DNA of 64,000 bases, from assembly GCF_032854445.1 (NCBI RefSeq), contig NC_088302.1, forward strand, positions 5,451,338-5,515,337. The letters run 5' to 3'. Origin of the DNA: Liolophura sinensis. Its lineage: Eukaryota; Mollusca; Polyplacophora; Chitonida; Chitonidae. The position numbers and the translations under genes are program-made. This document shows, piece by piece, positions 25,190 through 39,400 of the stretch (within the stretch, counting starts at the first letter, position 1; each line of letters begins with the position of its first letter). The notes under the pieces are model-generated. The model was not told where the DNA came from. It was given only the letters and a program-made list of their open reading frames with translations, and did no database searches.

Positions 25190-28130
25190 ATGACTGTGCT
25201 AAGGAAAAATAATGCAAAGTCACAATATTATTCTTCAAGCAATGACTCTTCCGAGGCAGTCTTCCTGCCAGATCAACCGTGCTCAGAAATGTTTGGTTCA
25301 AAACTCATCAGTTTAACACTTAAACTAACAGCAAACTCCCATTTATTGCATCGATATCTGTCTATCCACTATCCCAAAGCTAATAGGTTTCTTCACATGA
25401 CAGCCAATTATCACATGACGCTTACAGTACTAGTGACTGGCCAAGCTCACAGAGCCTCTTCAACATGGCTACTCTGAGTTAACTGTCCGTCAGTAACTGT
25501 GTCCTATATCATTTTTTCCATGTGTGTATATATAGCGGCAGACTTTATGTCCACCTTAATTCAGCCATCATTCTGTTTTTTTTCTTCAATAATATTGTTG
25601 TCGCTCTATTTAAGAATTTATTTTACATCAATAAAGAGAGACCTAAGCAGTCACAGACAACATTTTCTGATGTGCTGAGTAAATCTATAAATCAACCTGC
25701 AGTAAGGAATTCTGGCGAGGCTGCAGGATCATGGGATGCGCCATGTTAACGCAACCAGACACACGATGTTAAATCACTTATACCCATGCACATACGGCTT
25801 AAAGACAAAACAATCTCTGAGTGAGTGAGTGCTTGGGGTTTAACGTCGTACTCAACAATTTTTCAGTCATATGACGACGACTAAGTGATGCAAGCAAAAA
25901 TGAGTGTGTCACATTTTACCACTGTTAAAATGTGACGCATTATATTTAATGTATATAATACGCGTGTTCTAATGTGTTTGCTGGGGACTGGTACTATTTC
26001 ACTCAAATCTTAAAATAATGATATCAACGGTGACGATGTTGAGGATTAGGTTTTGATTATGGTTATGTATAGCACATGTTAAGTTATATTTGCTCTTCCC
26101 ATGTTGTACCTATTGCTAACAAAAATACATTTCTATCAATGTTTATTCCATTCTGTTTATTTCTGTATAGGGCAGTATCCGTGCCGAACCTTTACGAGTT
26201 CTCTGACCGCTGTACTACGACTATTTCAATGAGACAGTTCCTGTTGTTGTTGTTGTTGTACCTTTTGGGAACTCCCAAACCGAACTGTCGTATATTCCGA
26301 TGATCCAAATCAGTTAGCCCCTCACCTATTAAACGCGTAGTACTCCACGCTGAAAAATTACTCACAATCGTGTCTTTGCCAACGTTTTCAACCTTGAACG
26401 TTCACACGATGAATACCAGGTTTCATTTTCGATTTGCCGCCGTCATCACGATGCCTACAGTTCGCATCATCGCATGTCACGTGATGGCGTGTGCCGGCTG
26501 TAAACATGAACACGTGATAAACCAACGGCAGCTCAGTGCAACGGTACCGTGCTTTGGCAGATCATCGGGCAACCCAGTCATCTTAATTTCGAAAGCATAA
26601 AGCGAAAATGAGACATTGGACTGTGATTTAGCAATAACCAATGAATAGGATAAAAAAGAGTGGATAATATATTGAATGCAGCACGTAGAGGGGATAATTA
26701 AGAAAGAATGAATCAATCAAATGTGGGATGAGACATCACACTGTGTCCCAGGTGAATGTTATTGGAGTAGCTGCACGTCTTTAATTATTTGACTATTGTT
26801 TTTATTCATGAATTTTCATTTATCAGATCGACTTCAGCTTTACAGATGGAGAAAACCAAAAATTAAACTGGGAGTAAACCATGAACCTTTGGCAAGTTAC
26901 TGACATACATTTCCACATTACAGACTTGCCTGCCACATTAACAGAACTCTACATTAACAGTGACAAGGATGGAACCTAGCTCTAGAGCACCAAAGTTTTA
27001 GTCCAGTATGACACATCAACGCAATAAGGTTAAATTATACAAACAAAAAATGCCCATTATGTATATTGATTTCATGTAAATTGTGTGTGTATGCGTTTTT
27101 TTTCTTTTAAATTCGTTTTGTACCACAATATTGTGCTTCTATACAGTAACTCATCTGTGGATTTAATAATTACCAGATTAACCAGTAGATCTAACTACAT
27201 TCATGCACAAACTTGCTTTATCTGCTCGTATATACCCTGACTGCAGGACACGGAGTCCTTTCTTCAGATGGCATTATAGTGAGGCATCACTGAAGTATAT
27301 TGCCACTATTGTCATAGGACTTTTGTTACACTGCAAATACATTTGAAACCACAGCTAACCTTCATCCATGATCTACAGAAGCAGCAAGCTTATATATGCA
27401 AGAGATGAAGTGTTAAAGGTATTTATGAAATGTATTTGTAGTTCATCTACAATAACATTTCCTGCCCTGTGGGTTTCATAGTTTCCTGTCCTGTGGGTTT
27501 CATAATTTACAGAGGATCTGCATCTACATGTAGCTGAAATGATTATGTTCGAATTGCAGGGAAGAATCAATCTCCCCCAAGTTCAGCTGTGGTCAGGGGA
27601 GTACCTATTGAGACTCTGTGCCATTTCCCCCTCTCTTCCCATTTTCCTTTACCTATATAATCTTGACATCTGTCATAATGACCAGTAACTGCGAAGCAAG
27701 TAATCAGTGAAAGCAGTTTAACATGACGTATCTTGATGCTGAAATGCCCCAAATAACATCACTCGGATTCAACCATGTTGAAATCTCAATGTTGATGTGG
27801 ATTTGCTCACAGGTGAAACATAAAAGCAACACCCTGGTTCACTAAAAGTACTGATAACTTTGTGTAAGCTTGTACCGTTTACACACTCACATCCAAAATG
27901 TACTGCTTTCAAAGTTTTGCCCGCCCAGAAGACTGAAGAGTAATGGAGAAAACCCTGAACTTTTACACTGCAGTAGAGCATCTCACAATCATCACCTGCA
28001 GTCCTTTTATTATTACACAAGTCTGAATACATAATATAATTTCAAGATCCTAACTACTGTACATGAATATCCTGACATTTACATTCATCCCAGCTGAAGC
28101 GCTAATATGTTGAAAAACACAACATTCAGC
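25190..28130. other. Intergenic between the FANCF-like gene and calnexin
   Basis: No exon could be supported. It holds a SINE family B tail at 25815-25895, a GTT microsatellite with a palindrome TTTGGGAACTCCCAAA near 26270, and a 26-bp direct duplication (CCTGTGGGTTTCATA twice) near 27465-27510. A CpG-rich stretch at 26380-26600 includes CACGTG-type motifs. Confidence 0.5.
25815..25895 (-). mobile_element. SINE family B 3' fragment
   Basis: GAGTGAGTGAGTGCTTGGGG, TTTAACGTCGTACTCAAC and TTTCAGTCATATGACGACG on the plus strand. This is the reverse complement of the 3' half of the SINE at 61608-61830. Confidence 0.65.
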
Positions 28131-28149
28131 AACAGTCGCATACACTTTA

Positions 28150-30462
28150 TAAATTCTTTATTCCACCTGAATAGATGTCTCAAAATGATAAATAAACAGA
28201 ATTTATTTTTCAGCTGAAGTTAGGAATCCAAAGGGAAGCTGACCGAAATCCTTCCGGGCCTCAACTCAACTGTATGTCATCATTATGCACTACAGAAGAA
28301 CTCGGAAAAAAATTTTAAAACCCAGGTTTTAATGACCCATGACTTACTCATTAATTATCAATTACAAGCAAGTTTATCTCAAGGCAGAGACATTGTCTTT
28401 GATGACTACCTTGTTTCTAAAACTAACAATCCATGGCAAAGTTGTGTTGTAGACATTATTCTGCTGGTGATAGTATGAAATTCAAAATTACAAAACTGAG
28501 CAAAGTACACTTCAACTAAAAAAAAAAAATCGGACCTGCACAAGAATTACCTCCCTTTAACATTTCATATATGCACACATACATACTCATAGTCCAGATA
28601 CATAAATCGTTTACACATTGTGGATTTCACAAGAGGCTTATTTTAGAACAATATCAACGGGGGCAGGCCCTCCGAACACTTGTATACACTTATATCTGGT
28701 TGCATAATACAATCATCAGATTATACATTTGCCCTTTAATAATTATCTATCACAACAAATTTTGTGGCTGAATACATATATTACAATGTATATTCCATCT
28801 GAGTACAATAAACAACAATTCATCACATTTTGTCTGACTACCTTATTATGGACATTCAATACAAAGTAGTGCTTGGCGTAATTCTATCTACTGTCAACTA
28901 TCTCACTGAGCAGCTTTCTATTTCCTTCTTCTCTTCTCAAACTTCTTGCATCTTACACGTAACCAAATTATCTGCAGGAGTCTCCTCTACACCTGGGTTT
29001 TCTTCACAGTCATCTCGCCTTCACAGAGACATCCCTCTCACCTCTCAAGCTTTACAGGCCAAAACAGCTAGGTTTTAGTTCAGGTAAATACAGGTATATG
29101 TGGTTATATCGGGCAGATGGTTTCAGAACTCTGGCATCTCAATATCCACATAGAACTGCTTACAAAGGATGTAACTTGATTTTGATTTTGTTGGTATGAC
29201 AAATAACCTTTCAGCGTTTTAACACACGATAAACAATGAAGCAATGACAAACATTACCACTCTTCTGGTTTTGTCTCTTGTTCTTAAGAGATTGTCTGAT
29301 GGTTCCCAGTGATATGAACACCACTGAGTCACACAGTAGTGTGCTGGAACACACAGCAGTGTGTTGAAATATAACACTGTGCTTTATTGGAACCTACACA
29401 GGATACATAGCCATACATAGAAACACTCAGCATTTTAGAGGCAAAATCTTGTATCTTTATACATGTACACGCAAAAAACATACAAACACTGAAGAAAAAA
29501 AATAAAACAAACAAAAGAATAAGCCTGATGACATGCATTGTCATTTCCAGGTTGAATGGTTTACATTGATTTTCCTGGTGTATAGATCTTAAAACGTTGG
29601 GTATATGAACAAATAGCAGGAAAATACTCATATAGACAGGTAAACCTCATGAATATAACAAGCTATTTTTGAGGTTACAGACATATGACAACATAACATG
29701 ACCAAGCAATGAATATAAAAATGGTACCAAGGAATGAAATTTGCACAGAAGCTATCAAAATATACACAATAATAAATACATGTGCATTTACAAGTGACTT
29801 AAAACTAATTGGGAAATGAGAATAAGTTACACCTTACCTTTACAGACTAGCAGTATTGTTGGAAAGCTTTGAATCTTTTTATTGCTGATGATAAGGGCAG
29901 ATGATAAGTAATCAGCCCTTAAAAAATAGCATTCATGCAGAACGTAAAAATTTGTTTCCATGTTGACAAATGATGTTTCTGTTCACAACCACTTGCTAAT
30001 CGAATGCTTGTTTCTTTCACTCAGCACATCTTTAGTTTACTTTAATTTCAAAATTTTATTTAGTGAAATTATCAGTTCCATTTCGGAACATTCGCATTAG
30101 GTTATCTATACTTAATATTTGCAATGGTCTACACAACTGTTAATCCTTGCTTTGGCGACCAGAGATAGAAGCGTGTAAAGCATACAAATTTTATGTTATT
30201 TGAACGACTTTAAGGCCAGGCAATGAGGCTACGCAGAAGAAACAATCACTACGATGTGCAAAAGGAAGATTCTTGATGTTTTTTATCATAGATTGTTTTT
30301 CTTTTTTCTAGAAATCCAAGCTTCAAATGAGTTTATACTCTGTTGTATCAATGAGTGTTGCCAAGGACCAAGTACAAGTTTTGTATCAAGGCCAGACAAT
30401 ATCATGAGGCACCTACATGATGATGGAACAATGATGAGAGATTGTTTACATAGAATCCATGC
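28150..30462 (-). other. Probable calnexin 3'UTR region
   Basis: Downstream of the calnexin stop (30463-30465) no other gene was recognised. Minus-strand AATAAA hexamers occur near 30055, 29878 and 28158. The most distal would give a 3'UTR of about 2.3 kb, similar to the long vertebrate calnexin 3'UTR. The site actually used cannot be told from sequence. Confidence 0.4.
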
Positions 30463-33400
30463 TTAATCCTTCCTGGCTTTCCTTCTCCTGGGCGATTTCC
30501 TGCAAAATTAAAACATAACTATCTTAAAACCATCCGGCCCAAACTGTTGCGAATTTTTGGCTAAAATTATTGAATACTGACACATATAAAAGTAACATTA
30601 TTCCATAACAGAAATAAGTAAAACCATTGTTACCAATTTTTATCAAACAAAGGCCAACAAAAGCAGACAAAACACCTCCCAGTCATTTTGTGTTTTCCAC
30701 TTAATGTTTTCTTTATATGCAGTTGTAATTTTATTGTGTTCAATTATAAGAAAAAACTTCTGCTAAGAGTGATAGACAGATATATTTTATATGTTATGCT
30801 GTTGATTTAATGGGAAGAGGAAACAAGTGGAACCACTGGCTTTTAGCAAGCAACTGACAAACTTTCTCACGTGACATAATTTCCACCTCACAGTGAGCTA
30901 AATGTGCGTGCCATGTTGGCAGAAAAAAAGTTCTCTGATACAATCTTTTTGTGAGAACAACAGTAAGCCCAATCAGCAAATCAGGGGTCTTGCGAGGTCA
31001 TGAAGATGTAGGCGAGACAAGGTGCCGTTGACACCTACTGTAAAATCACGTCTTTTAGCCACAGCAATTTGTGAGAACCCCCACCCTGTCGCGTCTAAAT
31101 CATTTAGAGTTTAATGTACATTTTCTTACTTAGGTGAACCAGAGACTGTTTGTTCTTCTGCCTCGTCCTCCTCATCTCCTTCATTATCTTCTTCATTATC
31201 CTACAAAAACAACAGCATGTATGCTGATCCACAAATCTCAACCACCAAGAGAAAGATGTCATTCCACAGTGGTGTCTGAAGACGGGAAACGGATCACATA
31301 AAGCTATTCATTTTTTTTTTTTGAACAAGGTTCACAAAATATTTCAGAGAAATTCAAGAATCTGTCTACAGACAATCTGTAGTACAAAAGTGATTTATAA
31401 AAAGTTGATCCGAAAAAAATTTTCACAGAGTTCAACTATTTGACCATGATTATACAGACATACTAACTGACAACCATCAGAAATATTAGCAAAGCCAGAT
31501 ACATAAGGTAACAAATGAATACTCTGAAATCTTACAAACCTCCAGGTTTTCTTCTAACTGAGCTTTACTGGATTTCTTTTTCTTTGCACTTCCCGATGCA
31601 TCTCCAGAGGCGTCTACATCCTCACCACCTTCCTCAGTTCCCTCCCCTGTCTCATCTTCTGCAACATCATCGGGTGAAGACTTGTCTGTTTTCTTATGAG
31701 CTGCGGCAATATCCTCCGGCTAGCAGGAGAGACAGTATATATATATTAAAACAACTGAACATCCATTTGTAAACTGTGACTATGAACAATGGATTTGTAG
31801 TCTTAATGCGCCAACTGAATTAAATATAAACGTACAGCTGCTCTAATTAACAGACAAAACTGTAATGTATGCAAACTTTTCATGTGTGCAATAACTGAGT
31901 AAAAACAGGACAACTGAAGAGACTGTGTATGTGCTAATGACAAAAGTGTTATCATGATTTTATACAGATTTGCATAAACATAAAACTTTATAATGCTGAA
32001 GAAGTTCAAAGCATAGATCGTAAAAGTAACAAACATGAATATACAAAAAATTGAACAAACATACAAAATCTCTAATGATGATGCAGAGATTTAAAATTTG
32101 TTTTAGAGAACACAAAGACATCCTAACAAATTCCAAAGCCACAACAGTTCTACAGATAAAGGAAAGAGGAATAATTCATTCACAATAAACACCCATGCAA
32201 GTCATGTACAGCAGCTGCAATAAAAGTCACAGGGAATAATTCACTCATCAACACAAGTGTAGAACTGTAATGCTAGTTACATGTAAATAAAATGAATATT
32301 GGAACATACTGCCTGTCAGGTAATTCAAATTAAGGAGGCTCTTGCAAAATAGGCTCATTTACCAGAAATTTTATAGGATTCTTTGCAGTGTACATGTGTT
32401 ATAATTTGGGAAGGAATAAGACAGGGAGCATTGAGGGAGGGACCACAATAAGCTTGATAAAAATAACTCCAAAAGGTCTGCAACTTTCTACAAGTTCTCT
32501 CTTCAAACTACAAGGTACAAGTGACATGAATTCGTCAACTTTGTTTTTCAGTCTAAGTTCAGGAGACAACCAAAATTTTCCTTCATCAACGTGACTGACC
32601 TTAAAAAAAACAGACAATGGTCGTTTTCATTTTTTTGAAGTACAAGAGTGGGTAAGTTTGGTTAACCTGGTATAAAAAGTTCAAGAAATTGAGTATTAAC
32701 AAGGAAATGAACAAACAGACAGACGGACGGACGGTAACAATTCATGCACAACAGACATACTTTGGAGAACTCTGTCCTTTTGTGCCCACTGCATCTAAAT
32801 AGATAAGTTAAATTTTGGTCCTAGTTTGAAATGTATCCATAATAAGTGTACTGAATGAATAGGCAGCTAAGAATATGTAGACACAAGACAGAACCCAAGA
32901 GCCAAACTAATGACACACCTTGATAGGCCCAGCTTTAGGGCACAAAAAGATAGATAGAAGCACAATGGGCAGCAGAAGGACTACGGCATAGACAGCCCAT
33001 AGCCATGGACGACCCTCAGTGGCATCCATTAAGGACTGGAAAAATCCCTGGGTGGTAGGAAAAAGAAAAACGAAACAAAACCAAAGAAAATAAATATAAA
33101 TAATAATGAGATAATGAATGAATATGTATAAAAGTTGCTAGCAGGATGATTGGTCAGTTTTCAAACAGGGCCATGAATGGAAGATTTAACAGTGATCTTC
33201 ATGTGCAAATTTTGTGTTTTCTCCCAAAGAAAAGTTGTTCACAATCAACGGACAGTTTATTAAACACACAATTTCACTGATTAATGAAAATCAACCCTGA
33301 TAAAAATTGGGTTATAAATAAAAAGGTTTTAGCTAATCCCTGCCTTGACATTCTGACTTCTTCAACCTGCTGGCAAGTAGTACTGGTTACAACAACAACA

Positions 33401-36400
33401 CAATAAACACCAGCTATAGGGCCTTGTTTCACACGCTTACCTTGGAGCCTGAGAAACAACAGTAGGCTATGATAAGGACAATGGGCAGGACAATAACAAT
33501 GAGGAATACTGCCCACAGCCAAGGTCTGTCTTTTGTTACATCTACAACTGCATCTACTAAACTTTTCTGGAATCAAGGCATAAGTAGATCAGGTTAGCTG
33601 AGAACATTGAAATCAAGTCCATGTATTTGTCACAACTAAATGAATGATTATGGCTTAATGTCATTATGGCAATACTGCATCAATATCACAGCTATTGTCA
33701 CAATTGAAGGACAGTTGTAATAAAGCTCCATGTTCTGAGAATTATGATTCATTTTGATTGGACACGAGGCATAAAAACAAATGATCAGAGCTTATTCGTC
33801 AGGGAATACATCTGATACTGATTTAAGAAACAAATATGAAAGATTTCCCAAGTCTCAACACATAGACACCGGTTCAACAGTTTGCTTTTACATTCATACA
33901 TTCATGTCTTATCTTTGCTTGGTCATTCACTGACACTGCTCACATCAATTGCTGACGGAGAAAACACAGAAAGCACACTGCTTGCCTTCACTCAAAAGTT
34001 TTTATGAGGCAGACATGGAAACAATTTAGCTGATACCAATTTCCATATCCCCACCACCTGTTATCTTGACTGATATACTGCACTGGTGTTTATGTCATAC
34101 TTAAAGATTTGACATATATGTCGTTACGTTTACTGGTAGAAAAATCCACCAGGCCTCATCAAGTACCTGACAACCCTCCTGACTTAGAGATCCGACTTCT
34201 CATGTGTTAAGCTCTCCAACAATAACAACTAAGTTTCAAGTTGACCATTTCCTCAAATTTATGAGGCTGAAATCATCTTTTGGATTGTCCCAGATTGTAA
34301 TTTACATATGCTTTATGTTTGTAAATGTTCATATTTACAATGTTTGTAGAAAGTTCCTATGTTCTCAAATGTGCCAAAACTTCAAGGAAACAAGGTAACT
34401 CATTTAAAACAAACCACGTAGACAGTTAAATACAAGAAATCAAGTGAAGAACTAGTAGATATTTTGAAACTTATAAATTACTCACAAACCCCAATTCACT
34501 GAGATGACATTGTTGAGTCAACCAGTCAAATTCGACTAACCAAATGAAAATAGAACAAGTACTTTTTTGTGCGATTCCAGCACTGTCTGAACGTAGCTTG
34601 AGAAATGGAATGATCCCACTAATTAAATTTGACAAGTGAACATGACGAATATTGCCTTGTGAACTTTTAACTTAAGTATTGCCTTCTAATTTCCAAACTT
34701 TTAAGTTCACTAAAAAGCATGAAATAAATCTGAGAACTTTCCTTTAATGCTCCCCATGCCGAGTACGATTTATTAAAAATAAAACATTAATAATTTCAAA
34801 AATTATCTAAATTGTATGTTGTTAAAAATCGAAATAAGTAATATTCATCACATCACTGGTTCACTCCCTTGGAGAGCATTTGACTACCGCTAGTGTGGTT
34901 ATAATCTTACCCCTGAAGCTATCAGAGCCCTCTCCTCACTCTGCTTCACCTCCCAGGTATCAGCAGCCCATTCATCAGCTATGGCCTTGTCATCTGTCAC
35001 CAGGAAGTTGTCAAATATGATGTCTTCAGTCATGGACCACAGCTCCAAGCCTAATGCTGCCTACAAAACAATGATATCCTACTGAGGGAGGACACACCCA
35101 AGGTGGAATTCAAAGTCAATCACTCAAAGTTTTCTTGAGGTATTACACTTTTACTTCATCCACATGATAAATAAAATGTATGTTGCAAGTTTGGTATACT
35201 GGAATTTAAACATATAAATTACAACACTTTTAAATGAGCAACATTTTCCGGGAATTGCAAATTACAATGGCAGTGGTGGGGATCACAGCGCACTTACTAC
35301 AGGTGTCATTTTGTAAGGTTGTAAATCTTCAAAGTAATCTGGATTAGGGATTAGTCTGGCCTTCCATACACCCTGTAAACAAAAAAAAAAATAAAAAAAA
35401 AACAAAACATTGAGATCAAGTTGAATACAATAAAATCATTCACATGTAGAAACAATGTTTGATGACACTAGATTCTCATTTACAACAATTTTGATGAAAG
35501 ACTTCAACAGATGCTAGATGCCGGACAAATTCGAATCATAAAAAAAACAAATCCCAAAATCCCCCAAAAAATACAAAACAAACAAACATCATAGTTTTTA
35601 ACAAAACAAAACCAAGGTAACATCAAGTTACTTCCAGATTTCAGGCTCTGAATTCAATCTGATCATGTTAGTGATATATTTTCTGATGAACACACCTGCC
35701 CAAGATTTCAGTGTTACCTTGTAGTTTGGATTCTCTATCTGAGGAGGCTTCCATTTGCCTTTGTACAGTGGGTTCTTTATCATGGGCACTTTCCATTCTC
35801 CACAGCCACTCACTTCCTTGCATTTAGGGTTACCTACAGGTCAAAATGTAAACTTGTATTAAAAAGGATATTTTTTATCCCAATTCAATGCATATTATAT
35901 TATGTGAGGAAATATTTGTGTGAACGTGCTAAAAAATATTATTACAGCTCATTTTAGGGATTCTTGGCTTTCATTGTGAATACATACATGTAGTCACAAA
36001 ATATTCCACAAAACATGATGCACGGCCATGTGTGTGTTCAAGCAAAGAGACGTCATGACCCCATGTTCATGACGCAATAGCAAACAATCAAGTGCCAATA
36101 TCCAACATCCTCATGCATTCATTCGATTGCAGTTATTTCCCTTTGTGTGCTCCGACATTTGCTTGTTTGTAAATTAAACGATTTGCTTAACGATTCTTGC
36201 TCACTACTGATGTACACGTTCAGCGATTTTTTTTCGGTACAATAAAACATATAGTATATAGAATGTATATATAGTATAGAATGCATCCTTTGGCCTAACT
36301 TTTCATGTGTACAAGTTCATTTATGAAAGACAAAATAAGATAGGCAGATATACTTTACTCACTAATCATTGGAGCCTCCCATTCTCCGTCCATATCTTCA

Positions 36401-39400
36401 TCCCTGAAAACTCAGATTGACGGATATATCAATAACCATGAATGATTCACCTAATCATCAGTATGTGTTATCATTACAAAACATAATTCATCCAGCAGTA
36501 TCACAAGCACACAATAACTTTCTCCACGAGGAGTGTGTACATGAAGTTATTTCTCAGATTGTTCCTGAACGCCATAGCAAGTTTTTAAACTGGAGTGCTT
36601 CAGTAAACCACCAACCTTTGGCGAATTACTGGCAAACTCAACCACGTGTGACAAGGGGTCATTGACAGGGAAGTATCACAACCACTCGGCCAATTACCTG
36701 AATGAATCTAAGCAGCAAACTGGCCAAATTTCAAACAGCCATGCACTAATTAGTCCATTCTGCTGTGACACTCACCAGTCTTCTGGTTTCTCAGCATCGG
36801 GGTCGGATATCAGCTCATTCTCATCATCCAGCCAATCAGAAGGCTTCACAGCATCTGGGTCCTCAATCTTCTCAGGCTGAGTCTCATCCCTGAGTTAGAG
36901 ACAAAATTCAGCCATCACCCATGAGCTTGTTTTGTATAGCATTGTACTGCCAAAATTCCACATTTTAGATGGAATGTTTAGTGAGTAATGTGTATGATTG
37001 CATGGTACAATTTATCCCATAAATTATGACATAGGACTTAGCATTATATCATACCAGTTATCAGCGATAGCAAACAAAACCTGAAGTAAAAGGAGGTTAG
37101 TAATACTTGTTTCTGTACCCGGTTATGATAGAAAGGCAGGTATTATATTCATTACAGCTTCTGAAAATCTGTGTATCAATTTGTACCACAGTTACCTGTA
37201 GAATGAATGGATGGGCATGACTACCATATTCCCTCAACTTTTTCGAATAAGAAAGTTCAACTTTCAGCACCATTTACAGCATATTTCAAGTTCGATTTTG
37301 GAGACAAAACTACACTGGTTGGATTCGCCCATTTCAGGGCTTCACAAAAAGTATAATTTTGTTAGTCTAGACAGAATAATGTCCTCAGAAAATGTTTAAA
37401 TAAACATACTGCAAAAAGGTTGAAGAATTACAGTATTTATAAAATATCCTCCAAGCAAAGAATTGGTACTCACCAATCATCTGGCTTTTCAGCATCTGGA
37501 TCTGGGATCCTACAGGAACAGAGAAAAGGTGAATTAGTCAGACGATAGCCACATGACCTGGCTGGATAAGGGAGCAGATGAACAATCCAGCAAGAGCTAG
37601 ATTTGAATCCAGGACCAATGAAGTGTTAATTAACTGTATAATGTAGAAAGTTTAGTTGTTTTATTCATGGCATGTTGTGTTGTGGGATATCTTGGAAAAG
37701 TTGATAATGAAAATAAACACACTGCTTACCTTTGTTGTTGTGTAAATGATTTATTTATATCATTGGTGTTTTACACCGTACTGAAGACTACTGTAAGTAT
37801 AAATTTCTGAAAAACATACAGTATGAAATAAACGCATCTACTGCATGTAAATGATACATTTACATGCGTCATGCTTTACTACGCGTACATGTCACATACA
37901 GGAGGCACAGGAGCTTACTTTTCACGTTCATCCCAGTCATGCTTTACTACACGTACATGTCACATACAGGAGGCACAGGAGCTTACTTTTCACGTTCATC
38001 CCAGTCATGCTTTACTACACGTACATGTCACATATAGGAGGCACATGAGCTTACTTTTCACGTTCATCCCAGTCATCGGGTTTCTTATCATTGACATCTT
38101 GAATCTCCTTGGGAGGGTTGACTGGGGGTCTGTCAGGGATGGAAGGCTAAGACTGTTATATTTGCAACAAAACACACATAAATGAACAAACAAAACTACC
38201 ATCATATCAAAACAGATCAATTATGTCAAAGACATTCTCCAGCAACCCTTTTTTTTTGAATACCCATCACAAGGTCATTTATCCAGTTAGCATATCTGTT
38301 AGCATGAGTTAACTTTTACACAAAGGCATCCCATTTCCCTATTAGATGAGCAGTTTAAGCTTACACAACCAGGAGAGCACATGATACTTGGGAAACAAAG
38401 ACATGTTGTTTTGATATGAAGTACACATAAATAAGTACAGCTGTAGATGAACTATAGCTTTTGAATTCCTTACGAGACATCCTCCAGGAGACTTCCACTG
38501 TTAACAAGGTTCTGGTCAATGTACACTTCAAACGTGTTGTCAGGGTTTACAACTGAGGGGAAAAAAAGTACACAAACAGTGGTGTATGAGCTCACACGTC
38601 AATGCACTTATCTGGTCATTTATTTTATTGATGTTTTAGGCTGTAGCGTACTCAAGAATATTACACTTTCACTTATCAGTAGGAGGAAACTGGGGAAATC
38701 TGGGGAAAACCACAACCATCTGCAGGTTGCTGGCAGACCTTACATAAGCCACTACACTGGTGAGAGGCTCTTGGGCCTCGGCCACAGAGGCTCCAAAACT
38801 GTCTGTTAAGCTCAGACAACAATGACTGTATACAGGTTGCCATTCTCGCGCAGTCAATCATGTCCTGATCACCACATCTACTGGAACATTAGAGAATTTC
38901 TGTTACAACCTGAAAGACGTTTGAGAATGAGCTTTAGTTACATGAGGTTTAGGTACGTGTAAGACTTACTCAGTGTGAAGAGATGTGTTTTCTTGTCAGA
39001 GAAGTAGGCATCAATGTTGGAACTTGGTTTCTTGGCATGCTTTTCCTGTAAACAATAACACATAGGTTTTTATCTGCACTAACTTGATAGCTGTCTCAAT
39101 GCTATGTATTACTGACGTATTACAATTCTTCTTGTAGTCGTCACTTCACAGACTCTATGAAGACCCTTCACAGGAAATAACAGACCACATAATCCATTAA
39201 AACCCAAAAAACTTTATAAATTGTGCAACATACGCATTTATACTTACTTCAAAAGCTCCAGTCTTAGGATTTTTGTGCCTAAATATAAAGTGAAGCTGAA
39301 AGAAAAAAAATCACAATTTAAATTAGGACATTGCATGTGTATAATGGAGAAGAAAATCAAGATTTCAGAACAATGGTTTGTATCTTTAGAAACCGCTGTG

